Shown here piece after piece: positions 17,438-25,464 of a DNA stretch of 26,275 nucleotides. Source of the stretch: CAYWNA01 sp964459305 (GTDB taxonomy: Bacteria > Planctomycetota > Planctomycetia > Pirellulales > Pirellulaceae); assembly GCA_964459305.1 (NCBI GenBank), contig CAYWNA010000186.1:1-26275 (forward strand), read 5' to 3'. A program made the translations under genes and the position numbers. Numbering within the stretch: the first letter of the stretch is position 1; each line of letters starts with the position of its first letter. Under the pieces are notes generated by a model, which worked only from the letters and a program-made list of their open reading frames with translations, did not search any database and had not been told where the DNA came from.

Positions 17438-19069
17438 CTAATCGTCGTACTCTACGACCACCGCGATGTCGCGGACCGTCAGATTCTCTTTGGCTGTCTC
17501 GCCGAACTGTATCTCCACCCGGTTATCGTGCCGCACAAGCAACTCGGCCGCAACCGGATATTCGAGCCAGTCGTCTTTCAGCGTCCCACGGCCGAGTGGC
17601 TTGTCGTTGATCCGAAGCGTCATCTGGGCCGGCTCGACCGGCTCACTCACCTGCAAACGGAGTGTGATCCGTGGAACGGGATCCTCGCCATCACCGGAAC
17701 CCACGTCTTCGCCGATGTTGACGGTTGTGACGTGTGACTGCCCCGGCTTGAGGTCAACAAGGGCGTACGGACAGAGCGTCGGTAGCCGCATGTACTTGTC
17801 ACCACCGATCAAGTATCCCTTGGTCATCCGTGGCCCCAGGTACGTGCCATAGTAGTGCTTGGTGCGGCCTTTGAGCGTCTCCGGGCTTCCGAGTTCGCGC
17901 CACAGGGGGTGAGCCGGATCGAAGCAGTTGAATATCTGAATGCCGTCCGCTCCCGAAGCCCAGACGTTTATGGCTCGCGCCCGGTAGGTTTCAATGTTCA
18001 TCCTCCGCTTCCTGGCCGCAAGGTCCATCAACGTACAGTTGCTCAGGCAGGGATAAACGGCGACGCCATGGCTGTGGCACAGTGCGACCGTGTCGCGCCA
18101 TGGAGCAAGCTGGAAATAGCCGCTGGGGATCATGATGTCCAAGAGGCCTTCTTCCAGCCAGGTTTGCAGGTCCAAGCCTATCGCTCGGCAGTAGTCGACG
18201 GTATCCGGCATCCGCATCGCAATCAAAATCGGCTTATTTCGTTGCACGGCCGCCTCGTCGGCCGCAATCCGCACCCGTCTGATCAGGTCGGTCATCGACT
18301 GGCGATCTTCCTCGGTGGCCTCGCCTCCGAGTGCCTGGGCTTTGAAGAAGAGCGGATGTCTGAAGAAGTCGAGTTCGATCCCGTCGACGTCATAGCGCCG
18401 GCATACGTCCTCTATCACTGCGAAGGCCATCTCGCGGACTTCTGTGCGGCCGAAATCGACGCGCGTCCAACCGCCCCGCTTGGGCGGGCGATCTTCGGTT
18501 CCCATCAGATACTCGGGGTGATCGATCTTCCAACGCGGCCGTAAGAGAGGGTTCTTGGTATCGTGCGTATCGTTCATCCGCATACCCCAAAAAACCTCCA
18601 GGTCGTTCTTGCGACAGAAGCCGATCATCACCTCCAAGGGGTCCGTGCCTCTGGTAATCAGACCCGGAGTGATGTTGTGGGCCAACCGGCCCTCTTTGCA
18701 CGTGAACACTTCACACACCTCGGTATTGTGAGTGAAGTAGGCAAAGCTACGAGTGGTTGAATATGCAATCGTGCCCACTTGCGAACCGACCAGCCCTGTC
18801 GTACGGGCCGCGAGAAACGTCTCGATCGAGCCGTCCTTGTTCGCCGCGAACACGTCGTCCCCGTCGTTATTGAAGATGATCTGCCGCGTGCGAAAGGCCG
18901 CCTGCCGGCGCAGCTCCTTCATCTCCTCGCTATTGGCCGCAGTTACGAGCAGAGCCGCGATCGCAACTCCCGCAAGCAACCTCGCCATCGTCCAACAGAC
19001 ACGGCCGGGACTCGACAAATAACTCTTCTCCCGGCCCAGTCCCCACATGTGATCCTGACGTCTGCTCAT
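17438..19069 (-). CDS. Exported glycoside-hydrolase-like protein (TIM-barrel type)
   Basis: This 543-residue protein is read from an ATG at 19069. That start has the strong upstream AGGGGAAG; the frame is open further upstream, but that part does not look coding. A hydrophobic export segment (MARLLAGVAIAALLVTAANS) occupies residues 28-47. A second ATG at 18988 would give a cleaner signal peptide but has no clear ribosome site. The body looks like a GHL-type alpha/beta barrel. It has DPLEVMIGFCRKNDLEVFWGMRMND, then YDVDGIELDFFRHP with acidic residues Glu232 and Asp234 placed like barrel active-site residues, then IPSGYF, GVAVYPCLSN, and WASGADGIQIFNCFDP. The last 100 or so residues (MTLRINDKPLGRGTL and onwards) look like a beta-sandwich. 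The substrate is unknown. It is transcribed alone and converges on a decayed repeat fragment. Confidence 0.75.
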   Translation of the reverse strand: MSRRQDHMWGLGREKSYLSSPGRVCWTMARLLAGVAIAALLVTAANSEEMKELRRQAAFRTRQIIFNNDGDDVFAANKDGSIETFLAARTTGLVGSQVGTIAYSTTRSFAYFTHNTEVCEVFTCKEGRLAHNITPGLITRGTDPLEVMIGFCRKNDLEVFWGMRMNDTHDTKNPLLRPRWKIDHPEYLMGTEDRPPKRGGWTRVDFGRTEVREMAFAVIEDVCRRYDVDGIELDFFRHPLFFKAQALGGEATEEDRQSMTDLIRRVRIAADEAAVQRNKPILIAMRMPDTVDYCRAIGLDLQTWLEEGLLDIMIPSGYFQLAPWRDTVALCHSHGVAVYPCLSNCTLMDLAARKRRMNIETYRARAINVWASGADGIQIFNCFDPAHPLWRELGSPETLKGRTKHYYGTYLGPRMTKGYLIGGDKYMRLPTLCPYALVDLKPGQSHVTTVNIGEDVGSGDGEDPVPRITLRLQVSEPVEPAQMTLRINDKPLGRGTLKDDWLEYPVAAELLVRHDNRVEIQFGETAKENLTVRDIAVVVEYDD

Positions 19070-19073
19070 CGTA

Positions 19074-19081
19074 CTTCCCCT
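19074..19081 (-). promoter_or_regulatory. Ribosome binding site deciding the start at 19069
   Basis: On the minus strand AGGGGAAG is followed by TACG and then ATG. This is the best Shine-Dalgarno match near any candidate start of the glycoside-hydrolase-like gene. It favours 19069 over the internal ATG at 18988. Confidence 0.6.
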
Positions 19082-20137
19082 GTTTCCTCGGGTGGTATCT
19101 GTCAGGTTCTGGCAGAGTACTTCGGTTTTTGCTATTGGTCGCCGAGCAATACCGCCAGTTCCTCTTGAATCGACGCATCTGAATGCTGCCCCAGATACGG
19201 ACGGCGAGTCACTCGACTCGCAATGCGCCTGTCGATCTGCCAGTGCTGCTTCGAGTGCCATGGCCGCAACACCCCGTCGACTCACTCGTTGCTTGTTCAT
19301 TATCTCAGGCGGATCGCCGAGTGCAACTTCGGCAACGCGCAAAGATTCAGAAGGCGGCAATGACGCCGCGGCCGCTGGCCACCTCTGATGGCTAAGAAAG
19401 AAGACGCAAGTCGTTGATCGGTAGCCCTCGGCACCGTCCTTGCCTGGCAATGGCGGTAGGCATGGACGGGCCGAGGGTACGCGAGAACGATTGCCCTACT
19501 TCCGCCTATTCGGCTTCGGTTGGCTCGGTGGCCGGGCATCGGCTCCCAATGGTCGGTCCGGGGTCGGACAAAAGGCGTTGGAAGCACGGAAACCGTAGGC
19601 GACCTCCCTCAGTCCAACCGAAGCACTTGACCTGGCAGTAGATGTCCGGCTGAACCCAGCAGGCTGTTTTCGAGCAGGGGACGATGGGCGCGCAAAGGAC
19701 ATCCGGGTGAGGGGCGTCCCCAAACGGATCTTACTTTTCACCGACGCAGGTTGCTGCATGTCGCCAAGTACAGCGATGGGCAAACGCGAATAATCAGCAG
19801 CGGCGGCACCTTGAGAAAGTTTGCCAGCGGCGTGACTCGGTGTGTTGCAGGACAGCGACCGGTCCATTACGCTTAATGTTGATGGCCTGCCTTCAATCCA
19901 GCCCACAACGCAGGCCTCGGAAACTCAGCCGTCGGAGTCGCATCCCCTTGATGCGTCTCCTGACTGAAAGACATCGAACGCGACTGCCGGGACTTCAATA
20001 CGACGCGGATAGACCCCGCTCGCTCGCATAAACTTGCCCGCCCGGCAAGGTCTTGGACAAAGGCCCTGCCTTGACGATTCGGTTCTGGGTATTGAGATGC
20101 TGCGATCCACCGAAAAGCGGAAACGTTCAGGGGCTCC
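19082..20137. other. Gene-free region of about 1 kb
   Basis: This is the shared upstream region of two divergent genes (17438-19069 minus, 20138-23497 plus), so it must hold both promoters. All open frames in it give Arg/Ser/Pro-rich translations without recognisable motifs, and I call none of them. A TTGACG at 20071-20076 could be a -35 element for the plus-strand gene, but no good -10 sits at the right distance. Its length leaves room for a small RNA or a decayed gene, neither of which I can demonstrate. Confidence 0.45.
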
Positions 20138-23100
20138 ATGGGTAGTGAAAAGTCCCTTCACAGTTCATCTTCAAGGCGATTTGCGATGAGAATCAAGACC
20201 ATTTTCCCGTTTGTGGTTACCCTCGCGATTTCCATTTGGCCCTCGGCTCACGCCGGGCAGGAACCGAAGCCGGCCAACGCTGAGGCCGAGACAAGCGCGG
20301 AGGCCGAGGCGAAGGCCGACTACGATGCGGCCGAGAAGGCAGCCAAGGAGGCGGAAGTTGCGGTCGGCCCCTTGAGGGACGCCATGAAAAAGGCCGACGT
20401 GGCATACGCCAACGCGAGGAAAGCGGCCAACGCGGCGCAACTGAAGGCCACTACTGCGAAGAATTTGGCGGGCGAGTCGGGCGTGAGAGATTTGGAGCGG
20501 GCCGAGGCCAACTTGCCCGCTGCCATCAAGGCCCTGACCGACGCGACCAACGCCAAACGCCCCCTGGACAAGGCGTTGGTCGAGGCCAAGGCCGCCGCGG
20601 CCCCGCTGCAGCAAGCTTACAATGCGGCGGAGAAGGTGGATAAGGAGGCGGAGGCCGTCGCCAAGGCCGCCGCCGACGCGGCCAACAAACTGGACAACGA
20701 AGCCAAGCGGGCCACGGCCCAAGCGGCCGCCAAGCGCAGAATGGCCGATACTGCCAAGGCCGCCCTGGACAAAGCACGGCAAGGCGAGCAGAAATTGCAG
20801 AACCAGGCCAACGAGGCGCCTAAGCAACTGGCCGAGGCCGAGGCGCAGAAGAAGGCAGCCGACGAGGCTTTGGCCAGCGCCAAGAACCAAGTGGCCGCCG
20901 CCACCACGGCTTTGGCGGCAGCCGAGAAGGCGGCTCAAGACGCTGAGGCCAAGGCCAAGCAAATTGCGGCGGATGCCGCCAAGCCGGACGCAGAGAAGAA
21001 ACGGGCCACCGATGATGCCGCCGCCAAGCGCAAGGCGGCCGACGAGGCCAAGACGGCCCTAACGAAATCGCAGCAGGCTGAGAATGCGGTTCAGGCTCCG
21101 GCCAAGGCCGCTGCAGGAAAGCTGGCCCGGGCGACGGCACAGAAGAAAGTGGCCGAAGCTGGCTTGGTGAGCATCAAGAAACAGGTAGCCGCCGCCACCA
21201 CGGCTCTGGCCGCAGCCGAGAAGGCGGCGCAGGATTTCGCGAAGGTCGCGGAGGAGAAGAATCAGGCGGCAGCCCAAGCCGCCGCCAAGCGCAAAGCCGC
21301 GGCGGATTTCGCGGCCGCCCTGGCTCAAGCGCAGCAGGTCGAGCAGCAAGCACAGGCCCAGGTCATAGCCGCCGCCCAGAAGCTGGCCGAAGCCCAGGCG
21401 CAGAAGAAGGCGGCCGACGTGGCCCTGCCCGACGCCAAAGCCAAGGTGGCCGACGCGAACACCGCGAACCAGGCGGCCCAGGAGGCCGCCAAGGAACTCC
21501 TCCAACTCGATGCGGCAGCACGGGAGACCGCAGCGGTAGCTGCCGCCAAGCGCAAAGTGGCCAATGAGGCCAAGGCAGCTCTCGATCCAAAGCGGAAGAC
21601 GCTGGACAATGCGACGGTTCAGGCCACCCGCGCCGCGCAGGCGTTGGCCAGGGCCGAATCGCGGAAGAAATCGGCCGAAGATGCCCTGGCCAACCTCAAG
21701 CAGCGGATCGCCGCGGCCAAAGAGTCACATGTGGCGGACGAACAAGCGGCCCAGAAGGCCGAAGCCATAGCCGCTCCGTTACAGACGGAACAAGAGAAAA
21801 CGCGGGCGGCGTGGCAGGCTGCCAGGGAAGTCGCCAACAACAAACGCGCCCTGGCCGAGCAGGCCAAGGCCAAGCTATACCGGCTGGTCGCCGCCAGGCA
21901 GGCGGCAAACCTTATGGAGAGTTCTGATCCGCCGAAGCCGGCGAACCGGATTGATGAAATCGTGTTTGCGAAGTTGAAGGCGTTGGGTATCAAACCGATC
22001 CTCTGCTCCGATGCGGTGTTTCTCCGTCGCGCCTATTTGGACCTGACCGGCACGCTGCCGTCCGCGGAGGAGGCCAAAGCGTTTATTCAAAGTTCGGACG
22101 AGAACAAACGCGTCGGCCTGATCGACCGTCTTCTCGAACGGTCCACGCATGTCGATTACTGGGCCATGAAATGGAGTGATATCCTACGAGTCAAGGCGAA
22201 GTTTCCCATCCAGGTTTGGCCCAACGCGGCGCAGGCCTATCACCGTTGGATATGGGAATCCGTTGCCCAGAACAAGCCGTACGACCAGTTCGCCCGGGAA
22301 CTGCTCACATCCAGTGGTAGCAATTTTCGCGTTGGATCGGTCAACTTCTACCGCGCCATTCAGAACAAGACTCCGGAGGGCATCGCCGCATCGGTGGCAT
22401 TGGCGTTGATGGGCACGCGGGTACACTCCTGGCCGGAAGACCGTCGCGCGGGCATGGCGGTGTTTTTCTCGCAGGTCGGCTACAAGCCCACCAGCGCGTG
22501 GAACGAAGAGATCGTCTTCTGGGATCCCCTCAACTCGGCCGCGGCGCCTGGCAGCATCGCGCCGGGAGTGCCCGCAGTGCACGAGTCGGTGACGGTGACC
22601 AACCAGATTCCGCAGGCGTTGGCCGAACCGCTGAGCGAAAACGGGCCGCTGGCGGCCGTCTTTCCGGACGGTACCAAGACAACGATCCCGCCAAACCGCG
22701 ATCCGCGGGAGGTGTTTGCCGATTGGCTGATTCGGCCGGAAAACCCCTGGCTCACCAAAGCCATCGCCAACCGTACCTGGGCGTGGGTGATGGGACGCGG
22801 CATTATCCACGAGCCAGACGACATTCGGGAGGACAACCCGCCCAGCAACCCCGAACTCTTGGCCTACTTGGAGAAAGAGTTGGTCTCAAGCGGCTACGAT
22901 CTGAAGCATCTGAAACGGCTGATCTTCACCTCGACCGCGTACCAGTTCTCTTCGATACCGAGGTTCAAAGGACCGGAAGCGAGAGCCAACTTCGCCACCT
23001 ACCCCTTGCGTCGATTGGAGGCCGAGGTGTTGATCGATTCGCTGAACCGAATCACTGGCAGTTCAGACCTGTACACCAGCGATACTCCTCGGCCTTATAG

Positions 23101-23497
23101 CTATATTCCCGAGGACATGTCTGCGGTGGCACTGGCCGATGGCCGCATCGCCAGCTCCTTCCTAACGGTGCTCGGACGTTCCGCGCGGGCCACGGGGATG
23201 GAAAGCGAGCGCGTCAACGAGCTTGCCCCGACTCAGTGGCTGCGATTGCTGAATTCGGCCACAATACAGCGCAAGCTTCAAAGCGGCCCGAAGCTCGTGG
23301 CGACGATCCGCGAAAGCGGTACACCGAATGAAATCACCGAGAGACTTTACCTGACAATCCTCTCGCGGTTTCCGACAGATGCCGACGTAAAGGCCGCAGA
23401 GGAACACGCCAAAACCGGAGTGCCGAGGGGACTCGATGTCTGGGTCGATCTTGCCTGGGCGTTAATCAATAGCCCCGAGTTTCTTTTGCGGCATTGA
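20138..23497 (+). CDS. Exported DUF1549/DUF1553 protein with a long Ala-rich coiled-coil N-terminus
   Basis: This protein has up to 1,119 residues. The ATG at 20138 has AGGGG just upstream. An in-frame ATG at 20186 (MRIKTIFPFVVTLAISIWPSAHAG) would give a more compact signal peptide, so the true start is uncertain by 16 residues. After the signal peptide, residues about 45-600 are Ala/Lys/Glu/Gln-rich coiled coil with internal repeats. A DUF1549 (PSCyt2) domain follows at about 603-830 (NRIDEIVFAKL, FLRRAYLDLTGTLP, YWAMKWSDILRVK), then a DUF1553 (PSD1) domain from about 855 to the end (DPREVFADWLIRPENPWLTKAIANR, GRGIIHEPDDIREDNPPSNP, LIFTSTAYQFSS). The CxxCH haem motif of PSCyt1 is absent, as is the CAQCH-type motif usual inside DUF1549: the protein has one Cys. 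Instead it has MGTRVHSWPEDRRAGMAVFF. The usual DUF1501 partner gene does not follow. The function is unknown; a cell-envelope structural role is possible. Confidence 0.85.
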   Translation: MGSEKSLHSSSSRRFAMRIKTIFPFVVTLAISIWPSAHAGQEPKPANAEAETSAEAEAKADYDAAEKAAKEAEVAVGPLRDAMKKADVAYANARKAANAAQLKATTAKNLAGESGVRDLERAEANLPAAIKALTDATNAKRPLDKALVEAKAAAAPLQQAYNAAEKVDKEAEAVAKAAADAANKLDNEAKRATAQAAAKRRMADTAKAALDKARQGEQKLQNQANEAPKQLAEAEAQKKAADEALASAKNQVAAATTALAAAEKAAQDAEAKAKQIAADAAKPDAEKKRATDDAAAKRKAADEAKTALTKSQQAENAVQAPAKAAAGKLARATAQKKVAEAGLVSIKKQVAAATTALAAAEKAAQDFAKVAEEKNQAAAQAAAKRKAAADFAAALAQAQQVEQQAQAQVIAAAQKLAEAQAQKKAADVALPDAKAKVADANTANQAAQEAAKELLQLDAAARETAAVAAAKRKVANEAKAALDPKRKTLDNATVQATRAAQALARAESRKKSAEDALANLKQRIAAAKESHVADEQAAQKAEAIAAPLQTEQEKTRAAWQAAREVANNKRALAEQAKAKLYRLVAARQAANLMESSDPPKPANRIDEIVFAKLKALGIKPILCSDAVFLRRAYLDLTGTLPSAEEAKAFIQSSDENKRVGLIDRLLERSTHVDYWAMKWSDILRVKAKFPIQVWPNAAQAYHRWIWESVAQNKPYDQFARELLTSSGSNFRVGSVNFYRAIQNKTPEGIAASVALALMGTRVHSWPEDRRAGMAVFFSQVGYKPTSAWNEEIVFWDPLNSAAAPGSIAPGVPAVHESVTVTNQIPQALAEPLSENGPLAAVFPDGTKTTIPPNRDPREVFADWLIRPENPWLTKAIANRTWAWVMGRGIIHEPDDIREDNPPSNPELLAYLEKELVSSGYDLKHLKRLIFTSTAYQFSSIPRFKGPEARANFATYPLRRLEAEVLIDSLNRITGSSDLYTSDTPRPYSYIPEDMSAVALADGRIASSFLTVLGRSARATGMESERVNELAPTQWLRLLNSATIQRKLQSGPKLVATIRESGTPNEITERLYLTILSRFPTDADVKAAEEHAKTGVPRGLDVWVDLAWALINSPEFLLRH
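20723..21560 (+). repeat. Degenerate internal repeats in the coiled-coil region
   Basis: The motif AAAKR(K/R)xA(D/N) recurs with its Lys codon at 20732, 21026, 21287 and 21548, at spacings of 294, 261 and 261 bases (98, 87 and 87 codons). A second marker, VAAATTALAAAEKAAQD, is encoded at about 20891 and again at about 21185, also 294 bases apart and nearly identical at the DNA level. The longer first period seems to contain an extra 11-residue piece (around AKPDAEKKRAT). The pattern points to growth by tandem duplication. Confidence 0.7.
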
Positions 23498-23515
23498 TTG
23501 TTACCGAAGCGGTCC

Positions 23516-23566
23516 GGTTCCCACCGGCCGAATGGTGAGATGTGATTTGACCGGCCGGTGGGAACC
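23516..23566 (+). terminator. Strong inverted repeat just after the DUF1549/DUF1553 gene
   Basis: GGTTCCCACCGGCCG (23516-23530) and CGGCCGGTGGGAACC (23552-23566) form a perfect 15-bp stem around a 21-base loop, starting 19 bases after the stop codon at 23497. No T-tract follows, so it may act as a processing or stability hairpin, or be a dispersed palindrome, rather than a classical terminator. The GTGGGAACCAGCCCTAC arm resembles sequence I associate with planctomycete intergenic repeats; I have not verified that. Confidence 0.55.
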
Positions 23567-23703
23567 AGCCCTACTTCACTACTTCGCTCTCAGGCCCGGG
23601 GAGGGTCTTCCTGCCGATCATCAAAAATTGACCTCCATCACGCGTCACCCTCCCCGGCCGCTACCACGTCCGACCCTCGCGCTTCGCAGGAGGATGAAAG
23701 TAT

Positions 23704-23723
23704 CCCACGGCTGCCGCCGTGGG
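23704..23723. repeat. Short perfect palindrome
   Basis: CCCACGGC, a TGCC loop and GCCGTGGG form an 8-bp stem with a 4-base loop. It belongs to the palindrome cluster between the DUF1549/DUF1553 and BNR genes. Confidence 0.6.
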
Positions 23724-23755
23724 GCGAACGAGGACGATTTTGGTGATGCTCCGCA

Positions 23756-23773
23756 CCCGACGTAAACGTCGGG
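23756..23773. repeat. Short perfect palindrome
   Basis: CCCGACGT, AA and ACGTCGGG form an 8-bp palindrome 32 bases after the previous one. The tiny loop suggests a cruciform or protein-recognised site rather than a stable RNA hairpin. Confidence 0.6.
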
Positions 23774-23777
23774 CCCA

Positions 23778-23901
23778 GCAGCCCGTTCAAAAAGCGGTAG
23801 GCCGGCAACAAGGAGCGAAAGCGACGCAGTTCCGGCATCTTTTTCGCCTGAAAATGGTGGTTGCTGGAACAGCGCTGCGTTCGTTCCGGTCTACGGGCTG
23901 C
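23778..23901. repeat. Wide inverted repeat, possible degenerate element
   Basis: GCAGCCCGT (23778-23786) pairs perfectly with ACGGGCTGC (23893-23901). The DNA just inside both ends has partial inverted similarity (GTAGGCCGGCAAC against the complement of the right side, GTAGACCGGAAC). This could be a decayed palindromic element about 124 bases long. The support is modest. Confidence 0.35.
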
Positions 23902-23999
23902 GGACCCTTCCTCCGGAAGATCCAGAAGAAACGTTTCGCCACTTTTTCGCCCCGTCCCCTGGTTCTGCCCGCTGGCGGCGGAGAAAATCGAATAAGAGA

Positions 24000-24122
24000 G
24001 TGTCTTCAAATTATGGACTGGGGAGGGCGAGGCTCCTGCCGAGCCGTCGAAATGGCCGGAAGACTGGCTCAGCCGGAGCTTCGCCCTCCCAGATCGTGCC
24101 CCTCGCAGGGTTATGAAGACAC
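24000..24122. repeat. Dispersed palindromic element, copy 1, with outer flanking inverted repeat
   Basis: The core is 24021-24090. GGGAGGGCGAGGCTCC at the left and GGAGCTTCGCCCTCCC at the right are inverted with one mismatch in 16. The pairing extends inward through GCCGAGCC/GGCTCAGC to a stem of about 25 bp with three mismatches and a loop of about 20 bases. Outside this, GTGTCTTCA (24000-24008) pairs perfectly with TGAAGACAC (24114-24122), which makes a nested structure. A second core copy is at 25625-25693, so this is a dispersed repeat of REP or small-MITE type. No transposase is present in the window. Confidence 0.75.
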
Positions 24123-24198
24123 GCTCTAAGACACATCGAGTCCGCTAAGGGGAATTCCTTGAGTAACAAGCTGGAAAGAGAAGAAAAGGGGAATTGAA

Positions 24199-25464
24199 AT
24201 GAAACACGACACACCCGCCACCCGCCGCCAATTCCTTGCCGCCGCGGCAGCCGCCGCCGGCAGCATTCTGCTCCCCCGCTGCAGCGGACTCGCCGCGACC
24301 GGTGGCGTCGGCAAGACCGATCACTTCTGGTACCGGCTGGCACCGCCCGACGGTTCGTACATCGATTCGCAGCGCGACAACAAGGCCTTCGCAATCGGCG
24401 ACCGAAAGGTCTTGTTCTCCGAAGACAATGCCAAGACCTGGGCGCACAGCGCCGATTTTGCCGATGCCGAGAACATCATGTTCAGCAGCATTCTCGGGAA
24501 CGGAAATATCGTCTTCGCCACGCTGACGAAAATCTACCTGAGCACCGACAACCTCAAGACTTACCGAGAGCTCATTGTCAAAGACCGCGATGGCAGCGCC
24601 TACCTGCCGCACACACCGAGTGATCCCAAGAGACCCGGCTCGTATTTCTATTCCCTCGATGGGATACATACCTTTGAAGTCGATGGCCGGGAAATGCTGA
24701 TCTGGGGCAACTACTGCAATGTAAGACACGGCGCGGCGCCGTCGAACATCTTCTACTCGACCGACCAGGGCGAGACGACCAAGATCGCCTACTCGTTCGG
24801 GCAGAATCCCCACTACCAGCAGAAAGGCGCCGACCCCACAACCTTCCTAGGCGATCCCGACAACCCGGTCATCTGCCGCCACGTCCACTCCGTGGCCTAC
24901 AACCCGGCGGACAAGGCGTTCTACGCCTGCACCGGTGACCTCGACCGCGGCAAAGGCTTGGAATGCCACTGGCTGCGCGGCACTTACGACGCCGCGTCGG
25001 ACTCGTGGGACTGGCAGGTGCAAGTGTCGTCGGACGCCAACTCACGCTACAAATCGGGCGGCATCAATTTCGTCGATGGTCAGGTCTACTGGGTCGCCGA
25101 TGCCAACGGCCCGAAGGCCCCCGACGAGGCCTACGACCGCGGCATATTCCGCTGCGACCCGGCTGACCTCGCCGACAAGGCAAAGCACACGCGGATTTTC
25201 GATGCCAAGTACGAACTGGCCGCGATGACCATCGACGACGGAGTCATCGTGGTCCCGGAATACGGCGGCGCCAACCCCTGCGACACCGGCTTCATCTTCT
25301 CACCCGACCTCGGCAAGACCTGGGCGCAGTACGACCTGAAGGAATTCGGCGACCGTTCCGGCGTGCGCGTCAACCCACGGAACAGCGACGGCTGGTTCCG
25401 CCTGTGCCTGCGCGAGAGATGGATGAACCGAGCCGAAGTGCTTTTTATCAAGCCAATATCCTGA
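24199..25464 (+). CDS. Tat-exported BNR/sialidase-fold protein
   Basis: This 421-residue protein starts at an ATG preceded by AAGGGG at seven bases spacing. The N-terminus ATRRQFLAAAAAAAGSILL is a twin-arginine signal (RR at residues 9-10), so the protein would be exported folded. A nearby LPRC is not a convincing lipobox. The body holds Asp-box-like motifs: LFSEDNAKTW, YLSTDNLKTY, IFYSTDQGETT and IFSPDLGKTW. These fit a six-bladed beta-propeller of the BNR/sialidase type (S-x-D-x-G-x-T-W). Only the last matches the consensus closely. I do not see the arginine triad of true sialidases with any certainty, so enzymatic activity is unproven. It stands alone, flanked on both sides by copies of the same palindromic element. 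Confidence 0.75.
   Translation: MKHDTPATRRQFLAAAAAAAGSILLPRCSGLAATGGVGKTDHFWYRLAPPDGSYIDSQRDNKAFAIGDRKVLFSEDNAKTWAHSADFADAENIMFSSILGNGNIVFATLTKIYLSTDNLKTYRELIVKDRDGSAYLPHTPSDPKRPGSYFYSLDGIHTFEVDGREMLIWGNYCNVRHGAAPSNIFYSTDQGETTKIAYSFGQNPHYQQKGADPTTFLGDPDNPVICRHVHSVAYNPADKAFYACTGDLDRGKGLECHWLRGTYDAASDSWDWQVQVSSDANSRYKSGGINFVDGQVYWVADANGPKAPDEAYDRGIFRCDPADLADKAKHTRIFDAKYELAAMTIDDGVIVVPEYGGANPCDTGFIFSPDLGKTWAQYDLKEFGDRSGVRVNPRNSDGWFRLCLRERWMNRAEVLFIKPIS

Noticed and set aside
16871..17737. The full 288-codon plus-strand frame as one gene
   Set aside because: Only the middle (about 17174-17437) resembles a protein family. The first third is Arg/Gly/Pro-rich chance sequence, and the last third is the antisense of the convergent hydrolase gene.
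19070..19450. N-terminal extension of the hydrolase frame to 19450
   Set aside because: The extra 127 residues lack motifs, and a strong ribosome site with an ATG at 19069 lies downstream of them.
19496..19906. A 136-codon minus-strand frame in the gene-free region
   Set aside because: The composition is Arg/Ser/Pro-rich, with no motif and no ribosome site I could support.
20071..20099. Possible sigma-70 promoter (TTGACG) upstream of the coiled-coil gene
   Set aside because: There is no convincing -10 box at 16-18 bases spacing; the hexamer alone is weak evidence.
20171..20962. A 263-codon minus-strand frame opposite the coiled coil
   Set aside because: Its Gly/Leu/Arg repeats are the mirror of the Ala/Lys/Glu-rich coding repeats on the plus strand.
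23719..24129. A 136-codon plus-strand frame before the BNR gene
   Set aside because: It runs through several palindromes and the dispersed element, and its translation has no domain.
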